Below, one piece after another: positions 1-7,226 of a stretch of 33,510 nt of DNA (the first letter of the stretch is position 1; each line of letters opens with the position of its first letter). Made by a program: the position numbers and the translations under genes. The notes beneath the pieces were generated by a model. That model was not told the origin of the DNA, searched no databases, and saw only the letters and a program-made list of their open reading frames with translations. This DNA comes from JBHENC01 sp051000345 (GTDB taxonomy: Bacteria > Acidobacteriota > Blastocatellia > Pyrinomonadales > Pyrinomonadaceae), in NCBI GenBank assembly GCA_051000345.1, contig JBPCOJ010000139.1, positions 1 through 33,510 of the forward strand, read 5' to 3'.

Positions 1-242
1 TTTGTACTTTCTGCCCTCTTCGACCGGTTATTGTGTGGCGAAGCGCCGCGGCCGGGTTCTGTGGCGGGGGCGCTGCTTCGCTCTAAAGTTGTGCGATCCC
101 ATTTCGCAAGGTCTGCTCCCGCATCATACGTGCTTTGTAGAAGTTCCATCAACGCGCCTGCGGGCGAACCGGCTTGCCGCACATCTTCATAGAGCAGAAC
201 AAATTCCTTCATGCTCTTGCTGTAAAACGCCCGGGCGCAATC
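1..242 (-). pseudogene. C-terminal remnant of a DUF5996-family gene, running off the window
   Basis: Reading the minus strand from about 242 down to base 1 gives an open frame with the look of the DUF5996 C-terminus: FYSKSMKEFVLLYEDVR, then LMELLQSTYDAGADLAKWDR (known family trait: an acidic tail with a 'LLxFLQSTYEAAADLxxWDR' segment). Upstream of this part the frame meets a stop at 276-278 and no suitable start codon precedes the homologous segment, so about three quarters of the usual protein is missing. The first usable ATG lies inside the segment. The Pro/Ser/Arg-rich tail continues past base 1. I read it as a truncated, probably dead copy, next to another gene fragment on the opposite strand. 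The family assignment comes from remembered consensus. Confidence 0.55.
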
Positions 243-294
243 ATTATTCTCTCTACACAAGAAGTTCGGTAATTTTCATTGTAACATTTATGCC

Positions 295-340
295 TAATGA
301 AAAAGTGCCGCGAGACCTCAATCTCGCGGCACTTTCATTA
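295..340. terminator. Long near-perfect hairpin between two gene remnants
   Basis: The arms 295-315 and 322-340 pair almost perfectly (gtgccgcgaga with tctcgcggcac, extended by taatgaaa/tttcatta, two unpaired A in the left arm), with a 6-base loop. It resembles an intrinsic terminator but stands upstream of both neighbouring remnants, so it ends neither. It may be the terminator of a deleted gene or a mobile-element end. Confidence 0.55.
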
Positions 341-411
341 CATGGCTCGCGTTAAGCAACTGTCATTGAACAAGACTTATCGCGCGCGTGCTTTGAATCA
401 AGGCTTTATTC

Positions 412-558
412 CCATGAGAGCGCTATTGCTTTTCAGGCCTGCAATTCTGGGTGCATATCCTCAACGGTGGCACGCAGCGCGCCGAACGCAATAACTATCT
501 GGGAATGGTGCAGGCGTTCATCAAAGCCCTAGAGTACCGCGAACGCTTCGACCACTAA
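412..558 (+). pseudogene. C-terminal remnant of a DUF4214-like repeat protein
   Basis: In the frame ending at the TAA at 556-558 the sequence reads SGLQFWVHILNGG followed by MVQAFIKALEYRERF. This resembles the end of DUF4214-type modules ('GLxyWvxxLnxG...mvxaFixSxEYRxRF'), often found at the C-terminus of large secreted proteins of Acidobacteriota. The same frame has stops at 367, 394 and 409, so no intact gene exists. It is followed 31 bases later by a strong terminator, as expected of a real gene end. Likely the last 45 or so codons of a gene whose body has been deleted. Family identification is from pattern memory only. Confidence 0.5.
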
Positions 559-589
559 ACACCTCAGAACTTTATCTTCATAGCAATTC

Positions 590-640
590 AAACACCGATG
601 CCGCTTCAGTTGATAGTTGAAGCGGCATCGGTGTTTTTAG
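590..640. terminator. Two-way intrinsic terminator
   Basis: A perfect 19-bp stem (590-608 with 618-636) with a 9-base loop is followed by TTTTT on the plus strand. It sits between convergent ends: the plus-strand DUF4214-like remnant (stop 558) and the minus-strand membrane gene (stop 646), so it can serve both. Confidence 0.85.
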
Positions 641-645
641 CGCCT

Positions 646-1031
646 TTATCGTGTAGATGATCCATCGTACAGATGGCGATGTTTTATTATTCCGTAACAA
701 CCGATCATTATCAGCGCCAGCCCGATAACGACATGCAAAATATCATCGGCCTTCGTCCAGTGAAACAGTCTCTCTGGAAAAAGATGTGCGCGAGAGCTTG
801 ATAAAGGTCAATCAGCCCGAAGCCGATATTGAAATTGATTGCCAGCCATTCGTCCTTCGATAACCAAAGAGCGATTCCGAGACAACCGAAGACGATATGA
901 AAGACGTTGTAAGGCATCGCCCCGCTGGTTAATCCCTTATCAGCCGGTATCAGAAAACCCGCGATGCCGGTCAAAATTAATACGGGCGCAAACACCATCA
1001 AGGCGATGCGGTTAGCACTCTTTTTATTCAA
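646..1031 (-). pseudogene. Small four-helix membrane protein (DUF4383-like), frameshifted
   Basis: The gene opens with MNKKSANRIALMVFAPVL at 1031 and encodes hydrophobic segments near residues 10-30, 40-57 and 64-85. The running frame stops at 711 after a non-hydrophobic tail, but the next frame continues naturally with PERLFHWTKADDILHVVIG and a fourth hydrophobic stretch (LALIMIGCYGII) and stops at 646-648, eight bases before the terminator. The switch falls at a run of five A (plus strand 778-782), so one A appears lost there. Restored, the product is about 128 residues with four membrane helices, like small DUF4383-type proteins. It could be a true mutation or a base-calling error. Function is not known. 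Confidence 0.6.
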
Positions 1032-1194
1032 GCTGATAATCCTTTGTTGTTTGCGCCGGACAGACGGAAACGAATTCTTACGATAGGCGTCTAACGTTAT
1101 GACGAACCGTCCCGGCTGATGCTTTCGACTGGAATTTAACAGAGTGCGAATGCGGGTTCAATCATCGACACAAAAGATTGTCCCGAAAGTAACT

Positions 1195-1765
1195 AAACGA
1201 CTCTGCACTGAAAGTGCAGAGGTTTGAAGAGGACTGAAAGTCCGTCATCAACCAAGCATGAACGTATCAGTATCATTGTTCGATGGCTGGCGATGGTGTT
1301 CAAGATATTCTTCGACCATCTCCTCCGTAATGTTTCCCGTACTCCATGCGCCGTACCCGATTGACCAGAAAGGCTTGCCCCAATATCTTTTCTGCAATTC
1401 CGGGTACTCGCGTTGCAACATCCGTGACGTTCGACCTTTGAGCCGTCGCACGATTTCCGATACTGATTGCGACGGGGCGTATTCGATCAGCATATGCACA
1501 TGGTCTTTGCTCACCGCACCTTTGAGTATCCTGATGTCTTCCGAATCGCAGATTTGGATGATTAGCTCTCGACATCTTTTCTGGATATCACCTTTGAGCA
1601 CGTGATAGCGATATTTCGTCGTCCACACGATGTGCGCCGTTAATCTCGTGATTGTATGGTTGCCACGTCGGTTCTCTCGCATACGCCACACGCTAGCATT
1701 GCGAGAACTGTGTAGCAACTGAAAGTCTTGCACCGAAGGTGCATAGGTTTGCACTAGCGTGTTGG
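1195..1765 (-). mobile_element. IS200-type element with GAA-capped palindromes at both ends
   Basis: A single Y1 transposase gene is bracketed by small palindromes that all carry a GAA loop. On the right side these are ctctgcact-GAA-agtgcagag (1201-1221) and ggact-GAA-agtcc (1231-1243); on the left side are tgcacc-GAA-ggtgca (1729-1743) and a weaker aact-GAA-agtct just before it. After the longer palindrome each side continues AGGTTTG, and both sides keep the same orientation. Subterminal hairpins recognised by TnpA are typical of IS200/IS605, and REP palindromes of the related RAYT genes. Exact ends cannot be fixed because this family makes no target duplication. Confidence 0.7.
1248..1682 (-). 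CDS. tnpA: IS200/IS605-family transposase TnpA (Y1 HUH)
   Basis: Single-strand DNA transposase of the HUH-Y1 class. With the start at 1682 the product is 144 residues, the normal IS200 TnpA size; an upstream in-frame ATG at 1754 would add 24 unrelated residues and lies in the end hairpins. The HUH motif is KDHVHML with H61 and H63, and the nucleophile is Y126 in ITEEMVEEYLEHH. Other family signatures are VWTTKYRYHVL, LKGRTSRML, YWGKPFWSIGYGAWS. The frame is intact with all catalytic residues, so it may be active. It stands between the membrane-protein remnant and a hydrolase gene, with no tnpB next to it; the TnpB element at 18.5 kb has different end hairpins. Confidence 0.92.
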   Translation of the reverse strand: MRENRRGNHTITRLTAHIVWTTKYRYHVLKGDIQKRCRELIIQICDSEDIRILKGAVSKDHVHMLIEYAPSQSVSEIVRRLKGRTSRMLQREYPELQKRYWGKPFWSIGYGAWSTGNITEEMVEEYLEHHRQPSNNDTDTFMLG

Positions 1766-1910
1766 GACACTAAAGCTGCTTGAAAACAATTCGTTCCAGC
1801 CTGCCTTGCTACTCCCGGGACATCGCTAATGTTCGCTATGGTTGTTTGCTCACAGGCTTGTGTTTTACAGATGCGCCTAGCGAGAACGTGACGAGATTAG
1901 CGTTAGCTTA

Positions 1911-2729
1911 CTAACTCAGGAACGCGAGCAAATCCTTCGTCAAGCGTTCTTTGTGCGTGGCGAACAAACCATGAGGTGCGCCGTCATACTCGATTAGTTC
2001 GGCACCGGGAATTCCACGCGCCGCCGCGCGCCCGCTCACATCGATCGGGACGGTTTTATCATCAATTCCGTGAATAATCAGCGTCGGAACTTTGAAGCTC
2101 GCAAGGTCAGGCCGGAAGTCCGTCGTCGCAAAGGCTTCGGCGCAAGCGAGCGTCGCCTTCAGGCTCGCCTGCATCGCCACGTTCCGCGACGATTCGAGCA
2201 GTTCATCGCTTACAGGATGTGACACTAAACCGACGCCGTAGAAATCCTTGAAGAAGCCCCCGAAGAAATGCGCGCGGTCTTGCTTTATGCCTTCAGCCAT
2301 CTGATCGAACGTCGCCTGATCCGTGCCGTCCGGATTGTCAGTGGTCTTGAGCATGTACGGCACCACCGATGAAACGAGCACGGCTCGAGAAACCTTTCTT
2401 CCACCGTGCCGCGACATATAGCGCGCCACTTCGCCGCCGCCCATCGAAAAGCCGACGAGCGCCGCATCAGTCGCGCCTGTTTCCTCTATAACGGCGGCGA
2501 GGTCGTCAGCCAGCGTGTCGTAGTCGTAACCATTCCAAGGCTGTTCGGAGCGCCCGAAGCCACGTCTGTCGTATGCAATCGCGCGCAAGCCTGCGTCAGC
2601 AAGCGCCATCGCTTGATCGTCCCAGCTATCGGCTGAAAGCGGCCAGCCGTGCATGAGGATTACGGGATGACCCTTTCCCCAGTCCTTTACATAAAGCTTC
2701 GTGTTGTCGCGTGTCGTAATGTATGCCAT
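1911..2729 (-). CDS. Alpha/beta hydrolase, non-haem haloperoxidase type
   Basis: 272 residues, full length for the cofactor-free chloroperoxidase/arylesterase group of alpha/beta hydrolases. The triad is visible: nucleophile S95 in GFSMGG, acid D224 in HGIDDKTVP and H253 in APHGLF; the oxyanion-hole strand is HGWPLSADSW near residues 27-36. No signal peptide, so cytoplasmic. The start at 2729 has a GGGGGA ribosome site eight bases upstream. These enzymes hydrolyse esters and, with peracids, can halogenate; the natural substrate cannot be told. It is monocistronic. A 6-bp inverted repeat lies in its leader (see separate entry). Confidence 0.9.
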   Translation of the reverse strand: MAYITTRDNTKLYVKDWGKGHPVILMHGWPLSADSWDDQAMALADAGLRAIAYDRRGFGRSEQPWNGYDYDTLADDLAAVIEETGATDAALVGFSMGGGEVARYMSRHGGRKVSRAVLVSSVVPYMLKTTDNPDGTDQATFDQMAEGIKQDRAHFFGGFFKDFYGVGLVSHPVSDELLESSRNVAMQASLKATLACAEAFATTDFRPDLASFKVPTLIIHGIDDKTVPIDVSGRAAARGIPGAELIEYDGAPHGLFATHKERLTKDLLAFLS

Positions 2730-2745
2730 TTATTTCCCCCATTAC

Positions 2746-2762
2746 GGAGCGGTTATCGCTCC
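2746..2762 (-). promoter_or_regulatory. Inverted repeat in the hydrolase leader
   Basis: GGAGCG-N5-CGCTCC lies 17 bases in front of the hydrolase start codon, next to its ribosome site. It could be an operator or a small leader hairpin. No regulator gene is adjacent. Confidence 0.35.
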
Positions 2763-2906
2763 TGTTTCATAAGTATTAGATAGCACCGGCGAGCCTTTAT
2801 TAAACTTATTATCGAGCGCATTTCTATGCTCAAGTTATGCTTAATTTGTGCGCTTCACGGAGTGTCTGATTTTAGATGTTCGATGTTTGGTCGAGTGAGC
2901 GACGGC

Positions 2907-2935
2907 TTGACAGGCGTATGTTGTGAAGTTAATGT
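2907..2935 (+). promoter_or_regulatory. Sigma70 promoter of the lysine operon
   Basis: A consensus -35 TTGACA (2907-2912) is separated by exactly 17 bases from TAATGT (2930-2935). Transcription would start near 2942, about 25 bases before the riboswitch aptamer. Confidence 0.7.
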
Positions 2936-2964
2936 GAGGCGTTCCACGTAGGATGATCTTTGCA

Positions 2965-3147
2965 GTTGAAGTAGAGGCGCAACCTCCAAGAGTAGCCGGG
3001 CCGCAGAACATGAAGGATTCGCGGATGGTCTGGTGAAAGGGGTAGGTTGCCGAATCTCGTTTGCGCCACCTTCAGGCGCGGCGAGTTGGTCGCTGCGGCT
3101 AAATCCGCAGGACTGCCACCGCACATTTCGGTGGAGAGCTACGACAC
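2965..3147 (+). promoter_or_regulatory. Lysine riboswitch (L box) aptamer
   Basis: The conserved core elements of the lysine riboswitch appear in order: GTAGAGGCGC (2971), CAAGAGTA before the second helix, TGGTGAAAGGGG, GTTGCCGAATC, a long arm ending GGCGAGTTGGTCGCTG, then GGACTGCC and the closing GGTGGAGAGCTAC (to 3142), whose CTAC pairs with the opening GTAG. The order and spacing match the B. subtilis lysC leader as I remember it. It precedes aspartate kinase and is followed by an intrinsic terminator, so lysine binding should stop transcription of lysC-dapBAD. I expect a covariance-model hit to RF00168. Confidence 0.92.
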
Positions 3148-3208
3148 GATTCAAACCAACGCGCCGTCGAAATTAGAAGCGCGCTTTCGTTTGAAGGACT
3201 TTTTTCCG

Positions 3209-3252
3209 AAGAGGCCAGTCGTATGCAAAATGCGGCTGGCCTCTTTTCTTTT
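3209..3252 (+). terminator. Riboswitch-controlled intrinsic terminator
   Basis: aagaggccagtc (3209-3220) pairs with ggctggcctctt (3234-3245, one G-U), followed by a T-rich tract to 3253. It lies 60 bases after the aptamer and 30 bases before lysC, the expected place for the expression platform. Confidence 0.88.
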
Positions 3253-3282
3253 TGTATCCGTTTCAGTTCGGGTTTTGAGGTG

Positions 3283-4674
3283 ATGTTTATTAAACCGTTA
3301 GTTATGAAGTTCGGCGGCACGTCGATTGAAGATACGCCCGCCTTTGCGCGCACCGCTCGAATCATCAGCGCGCAACGCCGTGCGCAGCCCGTCATCATCG
3401 TCTCCGCGATGAGCCGCATGACCGATGCCCTCGTGCGCAGCGTCGTGGTCGCTCAACAAAGCGGCGACGCGGATGAAGGCTTTTCCGTTCTCGCCGAACA
3501 TTTCGCGCGTCACACAACAATTGCGCAAACTTTATTGAACGACGCGGCGCGGGCTGACTTTCAAGTGGTTCTCGAAAGGGCAGCGCGCGAAGTGCGTGAA
3601 TTACTCGAACAGGTACGCGCGCGTGCGATGCCGCTTTTCTTTTTGCAGGATGTGATCGTCGCTTACGGCGAACAACTCTCCGCAGTCCTGCTGACCGCTG
3701 TTCTACAAGCCAACGAATTGCCCGCGCAATACGTCGATGCGCGGCGCTGCATTACGACAAACGATGAGCATGGAAACGCCGCGCCGCTCACTGAAGAAAC
3801 AAGCGAGCGCACGCGCCGCGAGCTTGCTCCGCTTATCGAAGCCGGACGCATTCCCGTGCTCGGCGGGTTCATCGCCGCCACACAAAGCGGCGCGACGACT
3901 ACGCTCGGGCGCGGCGGCTCGGACTATTCCGCCGCCATCATCGGCGCGGCGATTGACGCGCGCGAGATAGAAATTTGGAGCGATGTAACGGGCGTCTTGA
4001 CGGCAGACCCGCGCATCGTCGAGAACGCGCGCACAGTGCCTTCGCTCACATACGAAGAAGCGGCGGAACTCGCTTACTTCGGCGCGAAGGTGCTGCATCC
4101 GAAAACGATTCAACCGGCTGTCGAGCGCGGCATTCCCGTGCGCGTGCGTAATTCGCGCCAGCCCGCAGAGGCCGGAACGACTATCTTCACAGACACAGAT
4201 GTTGCGCCTCATAGCGTCAAAGCCATCGCGCACAAAACAGGCATCACGACCTTGCAAATCACTTCGGCGCGAATGCTCGGCGCTTACGGTTTCCTGCGCG
4301 CCGTCTTCGAGATTTTCGATAGACACCGCATCATCGTCGATGTCGTTACCACGTCGGAAGTCAGCCTTTCGCTGTCAGTCGATGATCCGCGCGCGCTTCC
4401 CTCGATACTCCCCGAACTGCAACAACTCGGAGCCGTCGAAATCGAAAATCGTCGCGCCATCATCGCCGTCATAGGCGAAGGCTTGCGCGCCACGCCGGGA
4501 CTTGCGGCGCGTGTTTTTTCAACGATCAGCGACATCAATATCCCGCTTATCTCGCTCGGCGCGTCGAGCGTTAATCTGACTTTCATTGTCGCCGAAGAAA
4601 ACGTCAACGAAGCAGTCAACAGGCTTCACCAAGCCTATTTCGAGCGCGGCATAAAAGGAGCGGCAACGGCTTGA
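3283..4674 (+). CDS. lysC: Aspartate kinase
   Basis: Phosphorylates L-aspartate to 4-aspartyl phosphate, the first step to lysine, threonine and methionine. The product is 463 residues: kinase domain with KFGGTS at 9-14, GRGGSDYSA at 209-217 and the WSDVTGVLTADPR segment at 232-244, then two C-terminal ACT domains from about residue 318, which usually bind lysine or threonine for feedback inhibition. The frame is open upstream to 3223, but that extension falls inside the terminator hairpin; ATG 3283 directly follows GAGGTG, a rather tight ribosome-site spacing, and ATG 3304 is a less likely alternative. It heads the riboswitch-controlled operon and overlaps dapB by four bases. Confidence 0.95.
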   Translation: MFIKPLVMKFGGTSIEDTPAFARTARIISAQRRAQPVIIVSAMSRMTDALVRSVVVAQQSGDADEGFSVLAEHFARHTTIAQTLLNDAARADFQVVLERAAREVRELLEQVRARAMPLFFLQDVIVAYGEQLSAVLLTAVLQANELPAQYVDARRCITTNDEHGNAAPLTEETSERTRRELAPLIEAGRIPVLGGFIAATQSGATTTLGRGGSDYSAAIIGAAIDAREIEIWSDVTGVLTADPRIVENARTVPSLTYEEAAELAYFGAKVLHPKTIQPAVERGIPVRVRNSRQPAEAGTTIFTDTDVAPHSVKAIAHKTGITTLQITSARMLGAYGFLRAVFEIFDRHRIIVDVVTTSEVSLSLSVDDPRALPSILPELQQLGAVEIENRRAIIAVIGEGLRATPGLAARVFSTISDINIPLISLGASSVNLTFIVAEENVNEAVNRLHQAYFERGIKGAATA

Positions 4675-5399
4675 GACTCGCACTAATCGGTTACGGCGCG
4701 ATGGGCAAACTCGTCGCCGCGCGTGCAGAAGCAGCAGATCACGAAGTCGCGCTCACACTGACTTCGCGCGGTGCGGAGCGAAGCGTCGAAGAATTGACGA
4801 ATCGACTGCGCGGCATGGATGCGGCGATTGATTTTTCGGTGGCCGATGCAGTGCCGCTTCATGTGCTGGCGTGCGCGCAAGCGGGAGTGCCGCTCGTTGA
4901 AGGAACGACAGGCTGGAGCAATCAAGAGGCACAAGTTCGCCGTCTCGTCGCGGAGCACGATGGTGCATTGGTTTACGGCGCGAACTTTTCAATCGGCGTG
5001 CAAATCTTTTATCGCATCGTGGCGCACGCTGCTGAATTGTTTAAGGCCGTAGAAGAGTATGCGCCGTTCGTTGAAGAAGCACATCACGCACGCAAACAGG
5101 ATGCGCCGTCCGGCACTGCGCTGCAACTGATTGAATTAATAAAGCCGCATTTCAATCAGGAGATTCCCGTTTCTTCGACGCGCGCCGGATACATCCCGGG
5201 TACGCACAGCGTCGGCTTCGATTCCCTTGCCGACTCTGTGACGCTCACGCACACGGCGCGCACGCGCGAAGGTTTTGCGGCGGGCGCGCTTCTCGCAGCG
5301 CAGTGGATTAAAGGACGGCGCGGCGTTTATTTGTTTTCCGATGCGTGCGATCAAATTCTTAAAGAAGGCGGAGACCGAAAAAATGACGATGCAAATTGA
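4671..5399 (+). CDS. dapB: 4-hydroxy-tetrahydrodipicolinate reductase
   Basis: Reduces 4-hydroxy-tetrahydrodipicolinate to tetrahydrodipicolinate with NAD(P)H in diaminopimelate/lysine synthesis. 242 residues, slightly short but complete: N-terminal nucleotide-binding GYGAMGK (7-13), the EGTTGW segment at 77-82, and the catalytic/substrate block EEAHHARKQDAPSGTA at 135-150 with H138/H139, K142 and the SGT loop. Translation starts at TTG 4671 inside the lysC stop (TTGA overlap), with AAAGGAG ten bases upstream, which implies translational coupling to lysC. The end overlaps dapA. Confidence 0.94.
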   Translation: MRLALIGYGAMGKLVAARAEAADHEVALTLTSRGAERSVEELTNRLRGMDAAIDFSVADAVPLHVLACAQAGVPLVEGTTGWSNQEAQVRRLVAEHDGALVYGANFSIGVQIFYRIVAHAAELFKAVEEYAPFVEEAHHARKQDAPSGTALQLIELIKPHFNQEIPVSSTRAGYIPGTHSVGFDSLADSVTLTHTARTREGFAAGALLAAQWIKGRRGVYLFSDACDQILKEGGDRKNDDAN

Positions 5400-6306
5400 T
5401 TGGCTGCGCGGCTGCGCGACGGCGATGGTAACGCCCTTTACAGCAACGGGCGAAATTGATAAAACGCGCTTGCGCCAACTCATCGAACGACAGATTGCGG
5501 GCGGCGTGCGCCTGCTCGTTCCCTGCGGCACGACGGGCGAGAGCGCAACCTTGACGGAAGCGGAGGATCGGCGCGTTATCAAGCTCACAATCGAAGCGGC
5601 GCGCAGGCGTGCGCGCATCATCGCAGGCACGGGAAGCAACTCCACCGCCGACGCTGTTGCGTATACGCGCGCGGCTCTTGAACTCGGTGCGGATGCCGCG
5701 CTCGTCGTCGCGCCCTATTACAACAAGCCTACGCAGGAAGGACTCTACGCACACTTTCGCGCCGTCGCGGAAGCCGTTCCCGACTTTCCGATTGTGCTCT
5801 ACAACGTACCCGGGCGCACTTCGTCCAACATCTCCGCGACAACCGTGCTTCGTCTCGCGCAGGCGACGCAGAACATCGTCGCTATCAAGGAAGCTTCGGG
5901 CGATGTCGGGCAGATTATGGACATTTTGCGCGCGCGTTCCGAAGGATTCAGCGTGCTGTCGGGCGACGATGCCTTGACGCTGCCGCTCATTGCGGCGGGC
6001 GCTGACGGAGTAATTTCCGTCGCCTCGAATGAAGTGCCGGATTTGATGGCGCGATTAACGGAACTCGCCCTCGCCGGAGAGTGGAACGATGCGCGCGCGC
6101 TTCACTATCGCTTGCTGCCGCTGATGCAGGCGAACTTCATAGAGTCTAGCCCCGGCCCCGTCAAGGCAGTGCTCGCGCTGCTCGGCTTGATCGAAGAAAA
6201 TTTCCGGTTGCCGCTCGTGCCTGTGCAGGAAGCGACGCGCGTTCGCTTGCGCGCAATCCTCATCGAACTCGGACTCTTGCGGGAGGCGGTTCATGCTGCT
6301 GCGTGA
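5383..6306 (+). CDS. dapA: 4-hydroxy-tetrahydrodipicolinate synthase
   Basis: Condenses pyruvate with aspartate semialdehyde, the first committed step to diaminopimelate. With ATG 5383 (GAAGGCGGAG ribosome site nine bases upstream) the TIM-barrel protein has 307 residues. Key motifs: CGTTGES at 48-54, YYNKPTQEG at 112-120, LYNVPGRTS at 139-147 with the catalytic tyrosine Y140, and the Schiff-base lysine K169 in VAIKEASGD. It overlaps dapB by 17 bases and dapD by 14 bases, consistent with a tightly coupled operon. An upstream extension of the frame to 5275 lies wholly inside dapB and is rejected. Confidence 0.95.
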   Translation: MTMQIDWLRGCATAMVTPFTATGEIDKTRLRQLIERQIAGGVRLLVPCGTTGESATLTEAEDRRVIKLTIEAARRRARIIAGTGSNSTADAVAYTRAALELGADAALVVAPYYNKPTQEGLYAHFRAVAEAVPDFPIVLYNVPGRTSSNISATTVLRLAQATQNIVAIKEASGDVGQIMDILRARSEGFSVLSGDDALTLPLIAAGADGVISVASNEVPDLMARLTELALAGEWNDARALHYRLLPLMQANFIESSPGPVKAVLALLGLIEENFRLPLVPVQEATRVRLRAILIELGLLREAVHAAA

Positions 6307-7126
6307 AAAAATCGAGGCGCTCGCCGCGTCAGATCAAAAAGAGTTTACGAAAAATGACCGCGCATTATTCGTGGACTTCAAGACGGCGCTCAACGCGGGA
6401 CAGGTGCGCGCCGCCGAACGAGATGAGCGCGGCGCATGGCAAGTCAATTCATGGGTCAAGCGCGGACTGCTGCTCGGCTTTCGCATGGGCGCGCTTGCGG
6501 ATATGTCCGCCGCTGGTAATTTGCGCTTCTTCGATAAGGATACTTACCCGCTGCGCGCGATGACCGTTGGTGACCGCGTGCGGATTGTGCCGGGCGGATC
6601 GAGCATACGCGACGGCTGCTACATCGCGCAGGGCGTCGTTTGTATGCCGCCGATGTATGTCAACGCGGGCGCTTACGTCGATGAAGCGACGATGATCGAC
6701 AGCCATGCACTCGTCGGTTCATGCGCGCAAATCGGCAAGCGCGTGCATCTCTCCGCCGCCGCGCAGATCGGCGGAGTATTGGAGCCGATTGGCGCGCTGC
6801 CCGTCATCATCGAGGACGATGTGCTCGTCGGCGGCAACTGCGGCGTTTATGAAGGCACGATTGTGCGCGAGCGCGCGGTCTTGGCTCCGGGAACGATTCT
6901 GACAGGCGCAACGCCCGTTTTCGATCTCGTGCGCGAGGAAATTTATCGCCGGAACGATGCGTCTCCGCTGGAGATTCCGGCGGGCGCAGTCGTCGTGCCG
7001 GGTTCCCGCGCCGTTCAAACAAAGCAAGGGCGGGAGTGGAATCTTTCGCTCTACGCGCCCGTCATCATCAAGTACCGCGACGAGCGAACAAACGCGGCGA
7101 CGCTGCTGGAGGATTACCTGCGTTGA
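6293..7126 (+). CDS. dapD: Tetrahydrodipicolinate N-succinyltransferase
   Basis: Transfers succinyl from succinyl-CoA to tetrahydrodipicolinate, so the organism uses the succinylase branch of lysine synthesis; later genes (dapC, dapE, dapF, lysA) are not in the window. The 277-residue length is usual for DapD. An N-terminal helical part (1-90) precedes a left-handed beta-helix with hexapeptide repeats from about 100 to 230, including PGGSSIRDGCYIAQGVVCMP, DEATMIDSHALVGSCAQIG and LVGGNCGVYEGTIV. The family ending NLSLYAPVIIKYRD is present. ATG 6293 lies inside the dapA end with GGGAGG upstream. Confidence 0.95.
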   Translation: MLLREKIEALAASDQKEFTKNDRALFVDFKTALNAGQVRAAERDERGAWQVNSWVKRGLLLGFRMGALADMSAAGNLRFFDKDTYPLRAMTVGDRVRIVPGGSSIRDGCYIAQGVVCMPPMYVNAGAYVDEATMIDSHALVGSCAQIGKRVHLSAAAQIGGVLEPIGALPVIIEDDVLVGGNCGVYEGTIVRERAVLAPGTILTGATPVFDLVREEIYRRNDASPLEIPAGAVVVPGSRAVQTKQGREWNLSLYAPVIIKYRDERTNAATLLEDYLR

Positions 7127-7226
7127 AGCGATTCGCGCCGCCGACATTCTTGCGCCACATTGAGAAGAACACAATTCATCGAATCTTTGCCCGTGCCGCC
7201 GCTTACCTTCGTGATAGGATGCGCTC

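Noticed and set aside
2..355. Plus-strand open frame of 117 codons
   Set aside because: Composition is not protein-like and it is antisense to the DUF5996 remnant, which gives a far better reading.
387..412. GGAATAAA on the minus strand as a further promoter of the shared class
   Set aside because: The second box GNAT is not present at the common spacing, and only a dead fragment lies downstream.
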